The position numbers and the translations under genes are program-made. Source: a virus. Taken from it: a DNA stretch of 47,198 nt. Below the pieces are notes generated by a model, which saw nothing but the letters and a program-made list of their open reading frames with translations, was not told the origin of the DNA and searched no databases. Location of the stretch: positions 1 through 47,198 of the IMG/VR virus record IMGVR_UViG_3300031673_000096. One strand, written 5' to 3'. Of the stretch, positions 25,027 through 33,112 are shown piece by piece. Positions within the stretch are counted from its first letter, which is position 1. Each line of letters opens with the position of its first letter.

Positions 25027-26626
25027 TTTTCCATCTCCTGTAATATTTTTCGATTGCTTCGACTATTCTTTCAGGCTTGAGGGCTTCCATGCACTTTGCA
25101 CCATCGTGCCTTACGTTTAATGGGATAATATTGCCGTCCACAGTCTTAATCTGGGCCTTTGATACGAGGCATTCGCCGTCGTAAATCAGCCTGTGACACG
25201 GCTGGCAGTTAACCGGCGCGGACAATGCCGTGCAGTTCTTCCAGTATTTTGTCAGGTTCTCCGGCGATGAATGACTGAGAAAGACGATCTTGGGAGTATC
25301 GTAGCAGCTTGCAGCGTTGAGCACCCCCGTCTCCGGACCTACAACAAGGTCACAATATTTCGTCATCAGCATGGACTGGCGAATGGTCCAGGCGCCGGAT
25401 TTGTTGAGAGTGTTCTGATGTTTCCACGACTCCAGGATCTTGCACATCTCATCGCCGACCGTAACGATAACAATGTCCGGATGCTTCTGATGGATTGTGC
25501 CGGCCACGATGTGGGTCCAGGGATAGCATTTATGCAAACTCGAACCCGACAGCGACCAGAGAATCATAAACTTGTCTTCATTCTGCTGACGGATAATCCG
25601 GGCAAGCGATTCTTCCATATCGGTAAAATGCAGTTCCGGTAATTGGCCCTTCATATCGGGATAACCGGCGGCATCCATAGTCCTGTCCATATAATTGATA
25701 TTGCAAAGCTCGTTACGCTTTTTGTGAGAAAGATGATATTCGGCAGTGCCCTGTCGAACCAGCAGCGTTTTTTCCACGCTTTCGCAGAGATTGACGACAC
25801 GGTCGAATCCTTTGCCGATTTCCTCCCAGTACGGACCCAGCTCGGCGTTTGGAACAACGTCACGCTCCTGCAGCATGAACTCGTCTATCCAGGGACATTC
25901 CCTTAATACTTCGGCCGAGTAAGGAGTGCAATTATAAGTGATCCTAAAGCCATCGGACTTGAGTTGTCTCAAAACCGCCGTTGCCCAGACGGCATCGCCT
26001 AAAGCACCATAGCGAATAACCAGGCAAGTTTTTCCAGCCTTTTTACGGGGGAACGCCACGAAACCGTTATTGGATTTCAATGGCTCGGTCATGCAAGCCG
26101 GAAGAATGCGCCTGAGCATACCGACACGCTTTCTTACAATGATTTGGAAGCTGTATTCGTTGCTCGAATTATGTTCCGTGGCTGAAATCAGTTTGAAGTT
26201 GCCGAACTTCTTGAGAATAGCCCAAATATCGCGCCACTCAAAATCTTGTTGATGATTTGGATTCGCCCCGGCCGTTCCGACATTGGGATAAAACTTTCTA
26301 TCGGGAAGATACAGGATTAGGTATCCACCCGACTTAATCACGCGACACCACTCCCGTAGGATCGGTTCAGTACATTTGAAATCCTCGAGGCAGTGCGATG
26401 AAAAGACGTAATCGAAAACGCCATCTGAAAATATACCGAGTGCATTATCTGCCGACAGGTCCAACTTGATATCGGCCGCCGAGCCAGCAATGTCTATCCC
26501 CGTAGCTTCATCGCAGACCTTCTCATTCCCGCAACCAATGTCCAACCCTGTTCCCCGCAGATAACTTGCTACCCTGTATCTGCACTTCTGGGCCTCGTAA
26601 CCCTGCGATAATTGCGAATTCCACAT
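25010..26626 (-). CDS. methyltransferase-GT9 glycosyltransferase fusion
   Basis: 538 residues. The N-terminal methyltransferase covers about 1-170 (motif I GLDIGCGNEK at 27-36; acidic GIDIAG; SSHCLEDF). The C-terminal two thirds form a GT9 heptosyltransferase-type GT-B enzyme: the N-terminal loop RYGALGDAVWATAVLR sits near 205-220, and the C-terminal donor-side segments are MILWSLSGSS, CDLVVGPETGVLNAAS and IVFLSHSS. GT9 enzymes normally add heptose or related sugars to lipopolysaccharide. The methyltransferase could methylate the sugar. AAGGATAAC lies upstream of the ATG. The fusion inside a virion gene cluster is unusual. Confidence 0.75.
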   Translation of the reverse strand: MWNSQLSQGYEAQKCRYRVASYLRGTGLDIGCGNEKVCDEATGIDIAGSAADIKLDLSADNALGIFSDGVFDYVFSSHCLEDFKCTEPILREWCRVIKSGGYLILYLPDRKFYPNVGTAGANPNHQQDFEWRDIWAILKKFGNFKLISATEHNSSNEYSFQIIVRKRVGMLRRILPACMTEPLKSNNGFVAFPRKKAGKTCLVIRYGALGDAVWATAVLRQLKSDGFRITYNCTPYSAEVLRECPWIDEFMLQERDVVPNAELGPYWEEIGKGFDRVVNLCESVEKTLLVRQGTAEYHLSHKKRNELCNINYMDRTMDAAGYPDMKGQLPELHFTDMEESLARIIRQQNEDKFMILWSLSGSSLHKCYPWTHIVAGTIHQKHPDIVIVTVGDEMCKILESWKHQNTLNKSGAWTIRQSMLMTKYCDLVVGPETGVLNAASCYDTPKIVFLSHSSPENLTKYWKNCTALSAPVNCQPCHRLIYDGECLVSKAQIKTVDGNIIPLNVRHDGAKCMEALKPERIVEAIEKYYRRWKNVRQK

Positions 26627-26629
26627 CTG

Positions 26630-27418
26630 TTATCCTTTCGTCTTTACTCTTAATCCTGCAATTTGACTGCATTGACTGCGTATGTGTTCGATATGAGGTT
26701 TCAGATCTTCGGCGCTCGAGTCTACTTTCGGATGGCTGAGTGTCTGAAACAGCTCCCCGGTAATCCATTTGCGGGCGTAATAATCCATATCGAGAATCTT
26801 TCGTGCGCATATTTCATTCGAACCGTGCACTTTAGATACCCCGCCTTCGTGAACTCCCCGGGCCCTGACAATATTCCAGATTTGAAAACCACGCGATCTT
26901 GCCGTAAAGCAATAATCGCTGTCACTGCCGACAAGCTGCATATTCTCATCGAGCAGGCCTATCTCTCTCAGCATGGCCGTTCGCATAATCCAGCAGCAGG
27001 CACTGGCCCATCGCACCTGTGCGTTATCGCGGAAAACAGCCAAGGACCCAATTGCGGCAGTACCCAACGGGTAAGTACCCACCCCGCCGGCACATATAAC
27101 TTCATCGGGATTGACCTGAGATAATTGAAGAGGCATTCCGATTCCGCAGTCCGGCATACCGTCCATAAACTTCACCATCTCCTCGACGGCCCCTGCCTCC
27201 AGGTACATATCCTGATTGAGAATGATAATATACGGTTCCTGCGGATCGCTTTTTAAGAATGCCCGCAACCCGACGTTGACGGCCCGCGTGAAATAGATAT
27301 TCTCATCGGTATTATCGTGGATATAAACTTTGACATGAACCGTCTGTTTGCGTAAATGCTCAAGGCATTTGTCGAGCTGCTCTCTGTTTTTGAAGAATGG
27401 GATTACCACTGGAATCAT
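26630..27418 (-). CDS. GT2-family glycosyltransferase
   Basis: 262 residues from the ATG at 27418. The classic GT2 start IPVVIPFFKNREQLDKCLEH leads to the metal-binding motif LNQD (about 67-70), and later segments WIMRTAMLREIGLLDENM and GSDSDYCFTARSRGF match the acceptor-side region. A basic-acidic C-terminal helix (HPKVDSSAEDLKPHIEHI) follows. It starts four bases into the end of the GT17-methyltransferase gene, so the two are coupled. Likely adds a hexose-type sugar to a virion or host acceptor; the specificity is not readable. Confidence 0.8.
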   Translation of the reverse strand: MIPVVIPFFKNREQLDKCLEHLRKQTVHVKVYIHDNTDENIYFTRAVNVGLRAFLKSDPQEPYIIILNQDMYLEAGAVEEMVKFMDGMPDCGIGMPLQLSQVNPDEVICAGGVGTYPLGTAAIGSLAVFRDNAQVRWASACCWIMRTAMLREIGLLDENMQLVGSDSDYCFTARSRGFQIWNIVRARGVHEGGVSKVHGSNEICARKILDMDYYARKWITGELFQTLSHPKVDSSAEDLKPHIEHIRSQCSQIAGLRVKTKG

Positions 27419-28749
27419 CTTCTGCACGGCTCCCGCAAGTTCAGTAGTTCTCGCCTGTTTTCTTCCAAAAACTCGTAAGTTGGAATTATCTCTTTAGTAA
27501 ACAACTCCTGAGAGGTTTTTTCTATAACCCCAACCCCGTAATCGACATCGAAAACATACATGCCCAGGTCCGGCCTCGATGCCCTCAGCTCCGCCCAGGC
27601 CTTCCAGACATCGCCGCACCAAAGACCCTTCCTGACGTTGACAGGGCATTGAAGCCCTTCCGACGTCGGGTTGCAGTCGTGGACTACGATAAATCCGTTT
27701 TCCGTTATGAGATTAAGCGCGTTATTTATATCTCTCAAAGCCTGTTCGGCCGTATGCAGGCCATCGACAAAAATCAGGTCGAACTTTTCACCCCTGTAAC
27801 TCTCGAAGAAGTCGTCAGAAGTCATTCTGTATTTGCAATCCTCATTCGGGTCGACACCCGTCTTGTAATCGCAATTTATCTTATTGAAATTCGTTGCGGC
27901 ATTGTCTACGCCGATTTCCAGGTACCGGGACAGGTGATGTTTGCTGATTAGGTCATTGATAATATCCGTCCTCAACACGCAATAATCACCTAAGTGCGCG
28001 GAATATTTCCCAGGATTATCTCTGATACATTTCGGCAGTTCGGACAAACCTGTGAAACTGAACTCATAACCGGGCCGGCCGAACAGGTCGATACCCTCGC
28101 TTCTGCATTTCTCGATATTCTCTATGTTCGTATATTCCGGCCTGTCGCATTCCGTATGAGAGAAAGCGCAGAGTTTTTCCGCTATCCTTTCCGCACTCAT
28201 CAAGTAGGCAAAATGCCACCCGGCATTAGGTAATATTAGCCGATCTTCTTTGCCCTGCCGTAATTGCCGGGCCGATTCGTAGTCTTTGTAACGGCAGAAA
28301 GCAGGCCATATCCAATCCCTCTTTTGGCGGCAGTTAAGCCAGTAATAATAGTTGCGCATACTCAGCCTGCCGGGTAAATTGGTCATTTTTATAATCGGCA
28401 TGACATCGGCACTGACGATCTCATCGGCGTCGGTAAGGATAATTGTATCGTCGGGAAGGCATACGGTTTTCAAATAATCGTCGATAGATTCCCTCTGTCC
28501 CCATTCATTGGCCCAGGCATCCGTAGCGTGATATGCGGTATGTTGAGAGATAATATGAACGATTCTGTCTTTGTGCTTCCTGTATCGCTCGCTGTTTTCG
28601 CAGAAATACAGGGGCTTTGGCTTGCCGGTATAAGTCCTGTCGGATTCGACCAGAACGAATTTATCGACAAGGCCGGACAGCTCTTCCAGGCGAATATCCA
28701 GAAGGTCGAACTCGTCATAAAACATAAAAGTATTGTAAATTAAGCCCAT
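27415..28749 (-). CDS. GT17-type glycosyltransferase fused to a methyltransferase
   Basis: 444 residues from the ATG at 28749 (AGGAATAAAC before it); an upstream frame to 28809 has no ribosome site. The N-terminal domain has the GT17 pattern (IYNTFMFYDEFDLLDIRLEE, then VLVESDRTYTGKPKPLYF and TDADEI at 106-111). GT17 enzymes are known as N-acetylglucosaminyltransferases in eukaryotes and occur in some bacteria and phages. The C-terminal part is a class I methyltransferase (SRYLEIGVDNAA near 274-285, FDLIFVDGLHTAEQA, FIVVHDCNP). Probably transfers and modifies a sugar in the same complex. First gene of the glycan cassette after the virion gene at 28828. Confidence 0.75.
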   Translation of the reverse strand: MGLIYNTFMFYDEFDLLDIRLEELSGLVDKFVLVESDRTYTGKPKPLYFCENSERYRKHKDRIVHIISQHTAYHATDAWANEWGQRESIDDYLKTVCLPDDTIILTDADEIVSADVMPIIKMTNLPGRLSMRNYYYWLNCRQKRDWIWPAFCRYKDYESARQLRQGKEDRLILPNAGWHFAYLMSAERIAEKLCAFSHTECDRPEYTNIENIEKCRSEGIDLFGRPGYEFSFTGLSELPKCIRDNPGKYSAHLGDYCVLRTDIINDLISKHHLSRYLEIGVDNAATNFNKINCDYKTGVDPNEDCKYRMTSDDFFESYRGEKFDLIFVDGLHTAEQALRDINNALNLITENGFIVVHDCNPTSEGLQCPVNVRKGLWCGDVWKAWAELRASRPDLGMYVFDVDYGVGVIEKTSQELFTKEIIPTYEFLEENRRELLNLREPCRR

Positions 28750-28772
28750 GTTTATTCCTATAAAACATCCGT

Positions 28773-28799
28773 GCGGGAGAGACAACGCATCCCTCCCGC
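28773..28799 (-). other. hairpin before the glycan cassette
   Basis: A perfect seven-pair stem (GCGGGAG / CTCCCGC, loop of 13) lies between the stop of the decoration-like gene and the start of the GT17 gene. On the minus strand it is followed by ACGGATGTTTTAT, too weak a T tract to call a terminator. It may attenuate or protect the transcript. Confidence 0.4.
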
Positions 28800-28827
28800 C
28801 GAATGCCAAGACGAAAGGACTATTCTG

Positions 28828-29262
28828 TTACGCGAACAATCTCTGATACGTCAGTCGCAGATTCAACGGACCGACAATACACACTCCGGCATTGACCGTT
28901 TGTGTACCGGTTACATCGACCTGGAGTTCTGTATTGGCTGCTATGTCGGCACATGCGGCCGCCGTCATAGTTCCATCAACGTCAGTCAGGGCCGTATTCG
29001 TACCGATAGCGATATCGCCGAGCTGAGTAGTGCCGTTCATCAGTAGAAGGTGTGAACTCGAGACGTTCCCAGCCGTCAAAATCTGGGCCTTCATCGCCAG
29101 CAGTTTGCAACGGGCGAACAGCTCGAATTTGGAGGCATCTGTAGCCTTGGGAATCAGTCCCGCCGCATCCGACGCCGTTACCGTTGAAGTACCGCTAATA
29201 TTGGGAATTTGCATTTCAGCCGCTGCGTGATACAGCGGATCTGTGTAAACTTCGCCAGACAT
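28828..29262 (-). CDS. small alanine/threonine-rich virion protein (decoration-like)
   Basis: 144 residues from the ATG at 29262 (AGGAGAAATTAAT before it; the longer frame to 29325 lacks a site and runs into the HNH leader). The composition is rich in A, T and S with strand-like segments (ISGTSTVTASDAAGLIP; HLLLMNGTTQLGDIAIG), no cysteine cluster, and a terminal LNLRLTYQRLFA. It follows the major capsid gene, interrupted only by the HNH insertion, so a head decoration or auxiliary capsid protein is likely. Confidence 0.55.
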   Translation of the reverse strand: MSGEVYTDPLYHAAAEMQIPNISGTSTVTASDAAGLIPKATDASKFELFARCKLLAMKAQILTAGNVSSSHLLLMNGTTQLGDIAIGTNTALTDVDGTMTAAACADIAANTELQVDVTGTQTVNAGVCIVGPLNLRLTYQRLFA

Positions 29263-29285
29263 ATTAATTTCTCCTAAAAATAGGG

Positions 29286-29353
29286 TTGACTTGTTGATTT
29301 GAGGTGATACAATAGAATGAGCCACAGATGAGGTTATGACTCACCTGCGGCTC
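29286..29353 (+). promoter_or_regulatory. promoter and structured 5' leader of HNH gene 2
   Basis: TTGACT (29286-29291), 16 bases, TACAAT (29308-29313). Five bases later the hairpin starts: outer stem GAGCC (29319-29323) with GGCTC, then CAG/CTG and inner TGAG/CTCA with single A-C mismatches. It ends CGGCTC (29348-29353) followed by TCTAAACA and CTATTAAGGAG. The inner stem differs from the other two copies but still pairs. Confidence 0.8.
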
Positions 29354-29383
29354 TAAACACGACAATCTATTAAGGAGATCGCC

Positions 29384-29878
29384 ATGTCTGAGACAATTCA
29401 AACAAAACGATGCACAAGATGCAAGGAAGTTAAATCCCTTACGGAATTTTACCGAGACAAGATCAAACTTGATGGCCATAGCAGCCAGTGTAAAATTTGC
29501 AATATCAATCGAATCAAGGTATCCCGCCAAACGGAACGAGGTAGGATTATGTCCTGTAAAGTCTCGCTTCATTACCGGCAAAAACACCCCGAAAGACATA
29601 AAACCTCCCAGAAACACTATCGCCATACTGAAAAAGGCAGAACTTTCGGTCGAGTCTCCAACCTTCTCATAAGACTCTTCCATCCGGAAAAATGGAAGGC
29701 AAGAAGAGCCGTCCAACATGCCGTTCAAGCTGGCAAAATAGTTCCTGTTCATACTCTCAACTGCCAGAATTGCCAGCAAAAGGCACAGGAATACCATCAT
29801 ACTAACGGCTATGAGCCGGTGTTTTGGTTTATTGTCATTCCTCTTTGTAAACAATGTCACCGCCTTGTTCATAAGTAG
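29384..29878 (+). CDS. HNH homing-type endonuclease, inserted next to the capsid gene
   Basis: 164 residues starting MSETIQTKRCTRCKEVKSLT. The N-terminal cysteine pairs (CTRCKE...CKICN), a basic linker with RHTEKGR-like units, and the HNH core (CQNCQQKAQEYHHTNGYEPVFW...PLCKQCHRLVHK) are the same architecture as the protein at 17920, but only moderately similar in sequence. It ends five bases before the stop of the convergent capsid gene, so it fits the gap exactly. Sequence and leader place both genes in one mobile family. Confidence 0.85.
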   Translation: MSETIQTKRCTRCKEVKSLTEFYRDKIKLDGHSSQCKICNINRIKVSRQTERGRIMSCKVSLHYRQKHPERHKTSQKHYRHTEKGRTFGRVSNLLIRLFHPEKWKARRAVQHAVQAGKIVPVHTLNCQNCQQKAQEYHHTNGYEPVFWFIVIPLCKQCHRLVHK

Positions 29879-29882
29879 TTGC

Positions 29883-30857
29883 CTATTCAGCACTTGTGCC
29901 ATGAATAATATGAGGGGTCCACCCCTTGGTCGTATCCACACTATCCCCGGTCTTGCTGACCGTGTCGCACCATATACTCTTGAAGGTCGTCAGGGCCCGC
30001 CAAGCGATAGACTTGTCCCGCCCGTGGTCCTTTACCTCATAAGTAATGAGAGGCGCCATGACCGGTATCTCCATCACCGCATCGTCGCCGAAAACCACAA
30101 ACTCCCCGTAAGAAGTATTAAAAGAGTTGGAAAGGATGTGGTTCTCTTTAACGAACCGGCAGTTGTATATCTTGCCCGCCTCGTTGGTCAGTCGCTGCTC
30201 CGGCTTGGTGTACTTGTAAACATCTATCCATGCCGTATCGTCTGTGAGACCGCGGAGCGCCTTTACCGATGCGACACATACGTAGTTGCCCTCGTTATCG
30301 AAGGGCGGCACGTTCCAGATCGTCAACTGATCGCAGATGTTCTTAACGTGGTAGCTGTTAAGATTCGAAGCAGCGGTGTCCGTCGTTGTTCCGGCTGTAC
30401 CCAGGATGAATGAATCGGTGGTGGTACAGGTGTACTTTGCGAGCGTGTCCTTGAAGGCCGCTGCACATGCCCGGTCGAGCGTTTGGGCCTGGTGGTTCCT
30501 CAGCCGCTTGTGGATCATGTTGTCGATATTGAACTCCGACAGCTTTTCGATCTTGCCGGTATACGGAATAGCAAGACCGTACTCGGCAATAGTCGCCGTG
30601 CCCTGCCCGAGCACGAAGGTGGCCCTCGGCATGGTAGTGGTCTCGACAAGGGTTCCGTGAGTGCCGGGAATATCGCCGATCTTATCGAAGAGGACGATTC
30701 CGCCCTTAGACCCTGCGTTCAGCGTGTCTTCCTTGATGTTACAGAACTGGGTGAATCTCATTAACGGCTGGGATGCGTCCCAGATTTTATGTGACAATCG
30801 CGGGTTGGTCAGATAACCGCCGAGCGTGGTTGTCATCCATAATTGTTGTGATGCCAT
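29883..30857 (-). CDS. major capsid protein, N4-gp56-like
   Basis: 324 residues, beginning MASQQLWMTTTLGGYLTNPR, with AAGGAG upstream. The arrangement (LRFTQFC-like opening, LDRACAAAFKD, a central insertion of TTTDS and TAASN, then VCVASVKALRGL and a strand-rich end) matches the N4-gp56 family of HK97-fold major capsid proteins. Expected length for that family is 300-400, consistent. It lies directly after the scaffold gene, the standard order. Confidence 0.85.
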   Translation of the reverse strand: MASQQLWMTTTLGGYLTNPRLSHKIWDASQPLMRFTQFCNIKEDTLNAGSKGGIVLFDKIGDIPGTHGTLVETTTMPRATFVLGQGTATIAEYGLAIPYTGKIEKLSEFNIDNMIHKRLRNHQAQTLDRACAAAFKDTLAKYTCTTTDSFILGTAGTTTDTAASNLNSYHVKNICDQLTIWNVPPFDNEGNYVCVASVKALRGLTDDTAWIDVYKYTKPEQRLTNEAGKIYNCRFVKENHILSNSFNTSYGEFVVFGDDAVMEIPVMAPLITYEVKDHGRDKSIAWRALTTFKSIWCDTVSKTGDSVDTTKGWTPHIIHGTSAE

Positions 30858-30879
30858 TTTTAATACTCCTTAAAATCAA

Positions 30880-31659
30880 CTAAGGAGCGACCGTCTGCGT
30901 TTGTGCGCGTCTGGCTCTCCTTTGTTGGACATAACTTTCACCGGTCAATTCCGGCGTTTCCGCTGCTGTTGAAGGAGATGTCGTTCCCGATGCGGCAAGT
31001 CCGGAGGCTTTAGCGGCCGCAGCGGCCTTGACCTTGGCATCCGCCTCGGTTTTGGCACGTTCGGTCTCAGCCTCTTTCCTGCCTTCGGCCTTTAAGGACT
31101 TTATATGATCGCGGGCATTTTCAACGGCACTTTTGATACGTTCTTCCGGGGTTTCGAAAGGAGAGGTATTTTTCTCCAGGAAATGTCTAACGATAACCTC
31201 GTTAGGCCCGTTGTCGCAAACATCCGGGTACTTCGCCCTGACGTTCTGCGCAAGCAGCTCCTGCTTGAATTTCGCACTCAGATTACCGACAAGTTCTTTG
31301 ACCTGCTTTCCGGTCACGTACTCTTCGGCATCTTCTTCATCCGAGCCGGCTGCCGGCGCATTTGCGCCCGGGCCGCCGTGGAGCCTCGAATAGTCGACGT
31401 AGGGACCTATCGTATCCAAAAGCTGCTTGTTACGAGCCGCTTCCTGGGCCGTCTGGGTCAGCTTCGCCTGAAGCTCCTTCTGGCTTTCCTGAAGCTTTGC
31501 GTGCTCTGCCTTGTAGTCGGTTTGGTCCTCGGCTGCTGCCGCCGCTGCGCCTGCGCTGTCATTGTCGCCCGCTGTTTGATCCGCTTCAATTGTCCCGGCA
31601 TCTTGCTGGGGTTGGCCTGCGGATACATCGTCATTTTGAATATTCTCATTTTCTGCCAT
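30880..31659 (-). CDS. putative capsid scaffolding protein
   Basis: 259 residues from the ATG at 31659 (AAGGAGATACGAAG); an extended frame to 31752 crosses the terminator and is unlikely. It is acidic and alanine/glutamine-rich, with a long helical middle (YKAEHAKLQESQKELQAKLT), a basic helix near residue 200 (KSLKAEGRKEAETERAKTEA) and no cysteine. Charge, composition and position just before the major capsid gene are typical of scaffolding proteins. There is no protease motif. Confidence 0.75.
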   Translation of the reverse strand: MAENENIQNDDVSAGQPQQDAGTIEADQTAGDNDSAGAAAAAAEDQTDYKAEHAKLQESQKELQAKLTQTAQEAARNKQLLDTIGPYVDYSRLHGGPGANAPAAGSDEEDAEEYVTGKQVKELVGNLSAKFKQELLAQNVRAKYPDVCDNGPNEVIVRHFLEKNTSPFETPEERIKSAVENARDHIKSLKAEGRKEAETERAKTEADAKVKAAAAAKASGLAASGTTSPSTAAETPELTGESYVQQRRARRAQTQTVAP

Positions 31660-31721
31660 CTTCGTATCTCCTTTTTCTGCGCTTGAGTCCCGTTGGGATT
31701 GTTCAAGCTGATTACATATAA

Positions 31722-31767
31722 ATAAAAAACCCGCATCCAACTCGGCACACACCGAATCGAATACGGG
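31722..31767 (-). terminator. intrinsic terminator upstream of the scaffold gene
   Basis: A 16-pair stem (31730-31745 with 31752-31767, several U-G pairs) with loop CACACA is followed on the minus strand by six T residues (31729-31724). It ends transcripts from the small-gene cluster before the scaffold and capsid genes, which therefore probably need their own promoter or antitermination. I cannot place that promoter by eye. Confidence 0.75.
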
Positions 31768-31802
31768 CTTCTTTTCGCTTATCGTATCGCTATAATAGCG
31801 TT

Positions 31803-32297
31803 TTAAGTTTTAGAAAGAGCTAACTTAGGGATGTATTGGCAACTATAGTTCTGGAACTCCACCTGAAACGGTCCATTCTTACTAATCAATGAAGCGCTAA
31901 ATGACAGTACATCACCGTAATGCCAATCGAGACGCCAAAGTTCGTGTTTGCCAATCCAATAGACAGAATCCTCAGCAGCAACGAGGTCTTGGCAAACATC
32001 GAGAGTCGGCAGGGCAATCGTAGTATCATCGGGAAGACCATTCTTGCTTCTTCCACATCCACAAATGCCAATCACGTTATCCGAATGATTCGCAAAAAGG
32101 TGGAACCCTCGCCAATCCAAACTCACAAAATGCCCTTCGTTCATCAGTTCGCAACCTACCAAGCCGCGAGCCAAGGGATGGCTCTTGTTTAGCGGTGTAC
32201 CTAACAGTGGCTTTGCTACGGCCTTAGAAGTACAACCAATACCAAGCAAACCGATTGCCGACTGAAAACATCTATGTATAAAACTTCGTCTATTCAT
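31803..32297 (-). CDS. Tat-signal lipoprotein-like protein with phage PLARGLVG motif
   Basis: 164 residues. The N-terminus MNRRSFIHRCFQSAIGLLGIGC is given as RR at 3-4, a hydrophobic stretch to 21 and a lipobox cysteine at 22: a twin-arginine (RRSF) signal with a lipoprotein cleavage site (LGIGC). Next, SHPLARGLVGCELMNEG matches a motif that is frequent near LamG-like domains of phage virion proteins. The rest is beta-rich with paired cysteines (GICGCGRSK). Phage proteins are rarely sent through Tat; this may be a surface lipoprotein made from a virion-type domain. Confidence 0.6.
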   Translation of the reverse strand: MNRRSFIHRCFQSAIGLLGIGCTSKAVAKPLLGTPLNKSHPLARGLVGCELMNEGHFVSLDWRGFHLFANHSDNVIGICGCGRSKNGLPDDTTIALPTLDVCQDLVAAEDSVYWIGKHELWRLDWHYGDVLSFSASLISKNGPFQVEFQNYSCQYIPKLALSKT

Positions 32298-32494
32298 TCT
32301 TTCACCTTGCTTCTCTTCGTCATAAAGACGTCTTTAACTTGACCGTCCCGCAAATGGACCTCGACAGTTACCTGTCCCGTGAATCCCTCCCGCTCCGGCA
32401 CACGCGCCATTATCTGCTCGCCGAGCGATGTCTTGACGGCCTCGCTCCTGAGTATCGTACTGGTTCGAGACAGGCTTTTTGTTCCGTTACTCAT
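32294..32494 (-). CDS. 66-residue hypothetical protein
   Basis: The start is taken at the ATG at 32494, which overlaps the end of the upstream gene; a longer frame to 32548 lies wholly inside it. Begins MSNGTKSLSRTSTILRSEAV, with a strand-rich C-terminus (GFTGQVTVEVHLRDGQVKDV) and a basic tail. Its stop overlaps the next ATG. No family recognised; a small virion or accessory protein. Confidence 0.5.
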   Translation of the reverse strand: MSNGTKSLSRTSTILRSEAVKTSLGEQIMARVPEREGFTGQVTVEVHLRDGQVKDVFMTKRSKVKE

Positions 32495-32789
32495 GCTTGC
32501 CCATCGCTTCCTCAACAACCGATTCCCGCTCAATCTCGGCGGCCTCATCGATCGCTATATTGATTCGGTCGAGAAACTCGTTGATTGCCAGGAGCCGGTA
32601 GCGGCACTTGTTCATTTCGGCCAGGTCATTCCATTCGGTACTGATAAGTTGCTGCTCAAGACCCCGCCTGGTTTCAAGCAGGTCGGGCAGAATAATATCC
32701 TGCCAGCCCGGGGACGCTATCATGGCCCTGAGCTTACTTGCCTTTCGCAGCGATTCGTTGATTTCTTCCGGTGGCTGATTCTCGTTCAT
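32487..32789 (-). CDS. 100-residue helical hypothetical protein
   Basis: The sequence starts MNENQPPEEINESLRKASKL and is helical, acidic and leucine-rich, with a possible coiled coil at residues 40-95 (RRGLEQQLISTEWNDLAEMN). The ATG overlaps the TGA of the upstream gene. The upstream and downstream genes share the same tight start-stop overlaps. No function assigned. Confidence 0.5.
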   Translation of the reverse strand: MNENQPPEEINESLRKASKLRAMIASPGWQDIILPDLLETRRGLEQQLISTEWNDLAEMNKCRYRLLAINEFLDRINIAIDEAAEIERESVVEEAMGKHE

Positions 32790-33112
32790 TTGACTATATC
32801 CGCATTGCCTAATATATCATTTTGAGTAACCATATCTGAAATCATTGCCTTACATCTTCTTCCTAAACTTTGCCGAATGCCTTTTATTAAACAATCGTCT
32901 ATTCTGTCCCATACTGTCGCAGGTTCACCACCATTTAATATTTTATCTCTGCATTCAAGACATATATCAACAGCAGGTCGACAAGGGATGTGTTTTTCAT
33001 TATCATTTATTTGCTCTAAAACTATCGTTGTGAACCATAGCCGATAATCTCCAGATTGCCCACCCTGAAATTTCCTGCTTTCACCACATATATCACAAAA
33101 TATTTGTATCAT
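32786..33112 (-). CDS. cysteine-rich zinc-ribbon-like protein
   Basis: 108 residues starting MIQIFCDICGESRKFQGGQS. The cysteines pair as C-x2-C near residues 6-9 and again at CLEC, after CRPAVDI, consistent with a zinc ribbon. A basic arginine-rich segment (GIRQSLGRRCKAM) follows. The DNA is AT-rich compared with its neighbours, suggesting recent acquisition. Probably one of several small zinc-binding accessory proteins in this stretch. Confidence 0.6.
   Translation of the reverse strand: MIQIFCDICGESRKFQGGQSGDYRLWFTTIVLEQINDNEKHIPCRPAVDICLECRDKILNGGEPATVWDRIDDCLIKGIRQSLGRRCKAMISDMVTQNDILGNADIVK

Noticed and set aside
26810-26835. T-loop-like GGTTCGAATGA within the GT2 gene as a tRNA
   Set aside because: No acceptor or anticodon arm surrounds it; it is coding sequence for HGSNEI.
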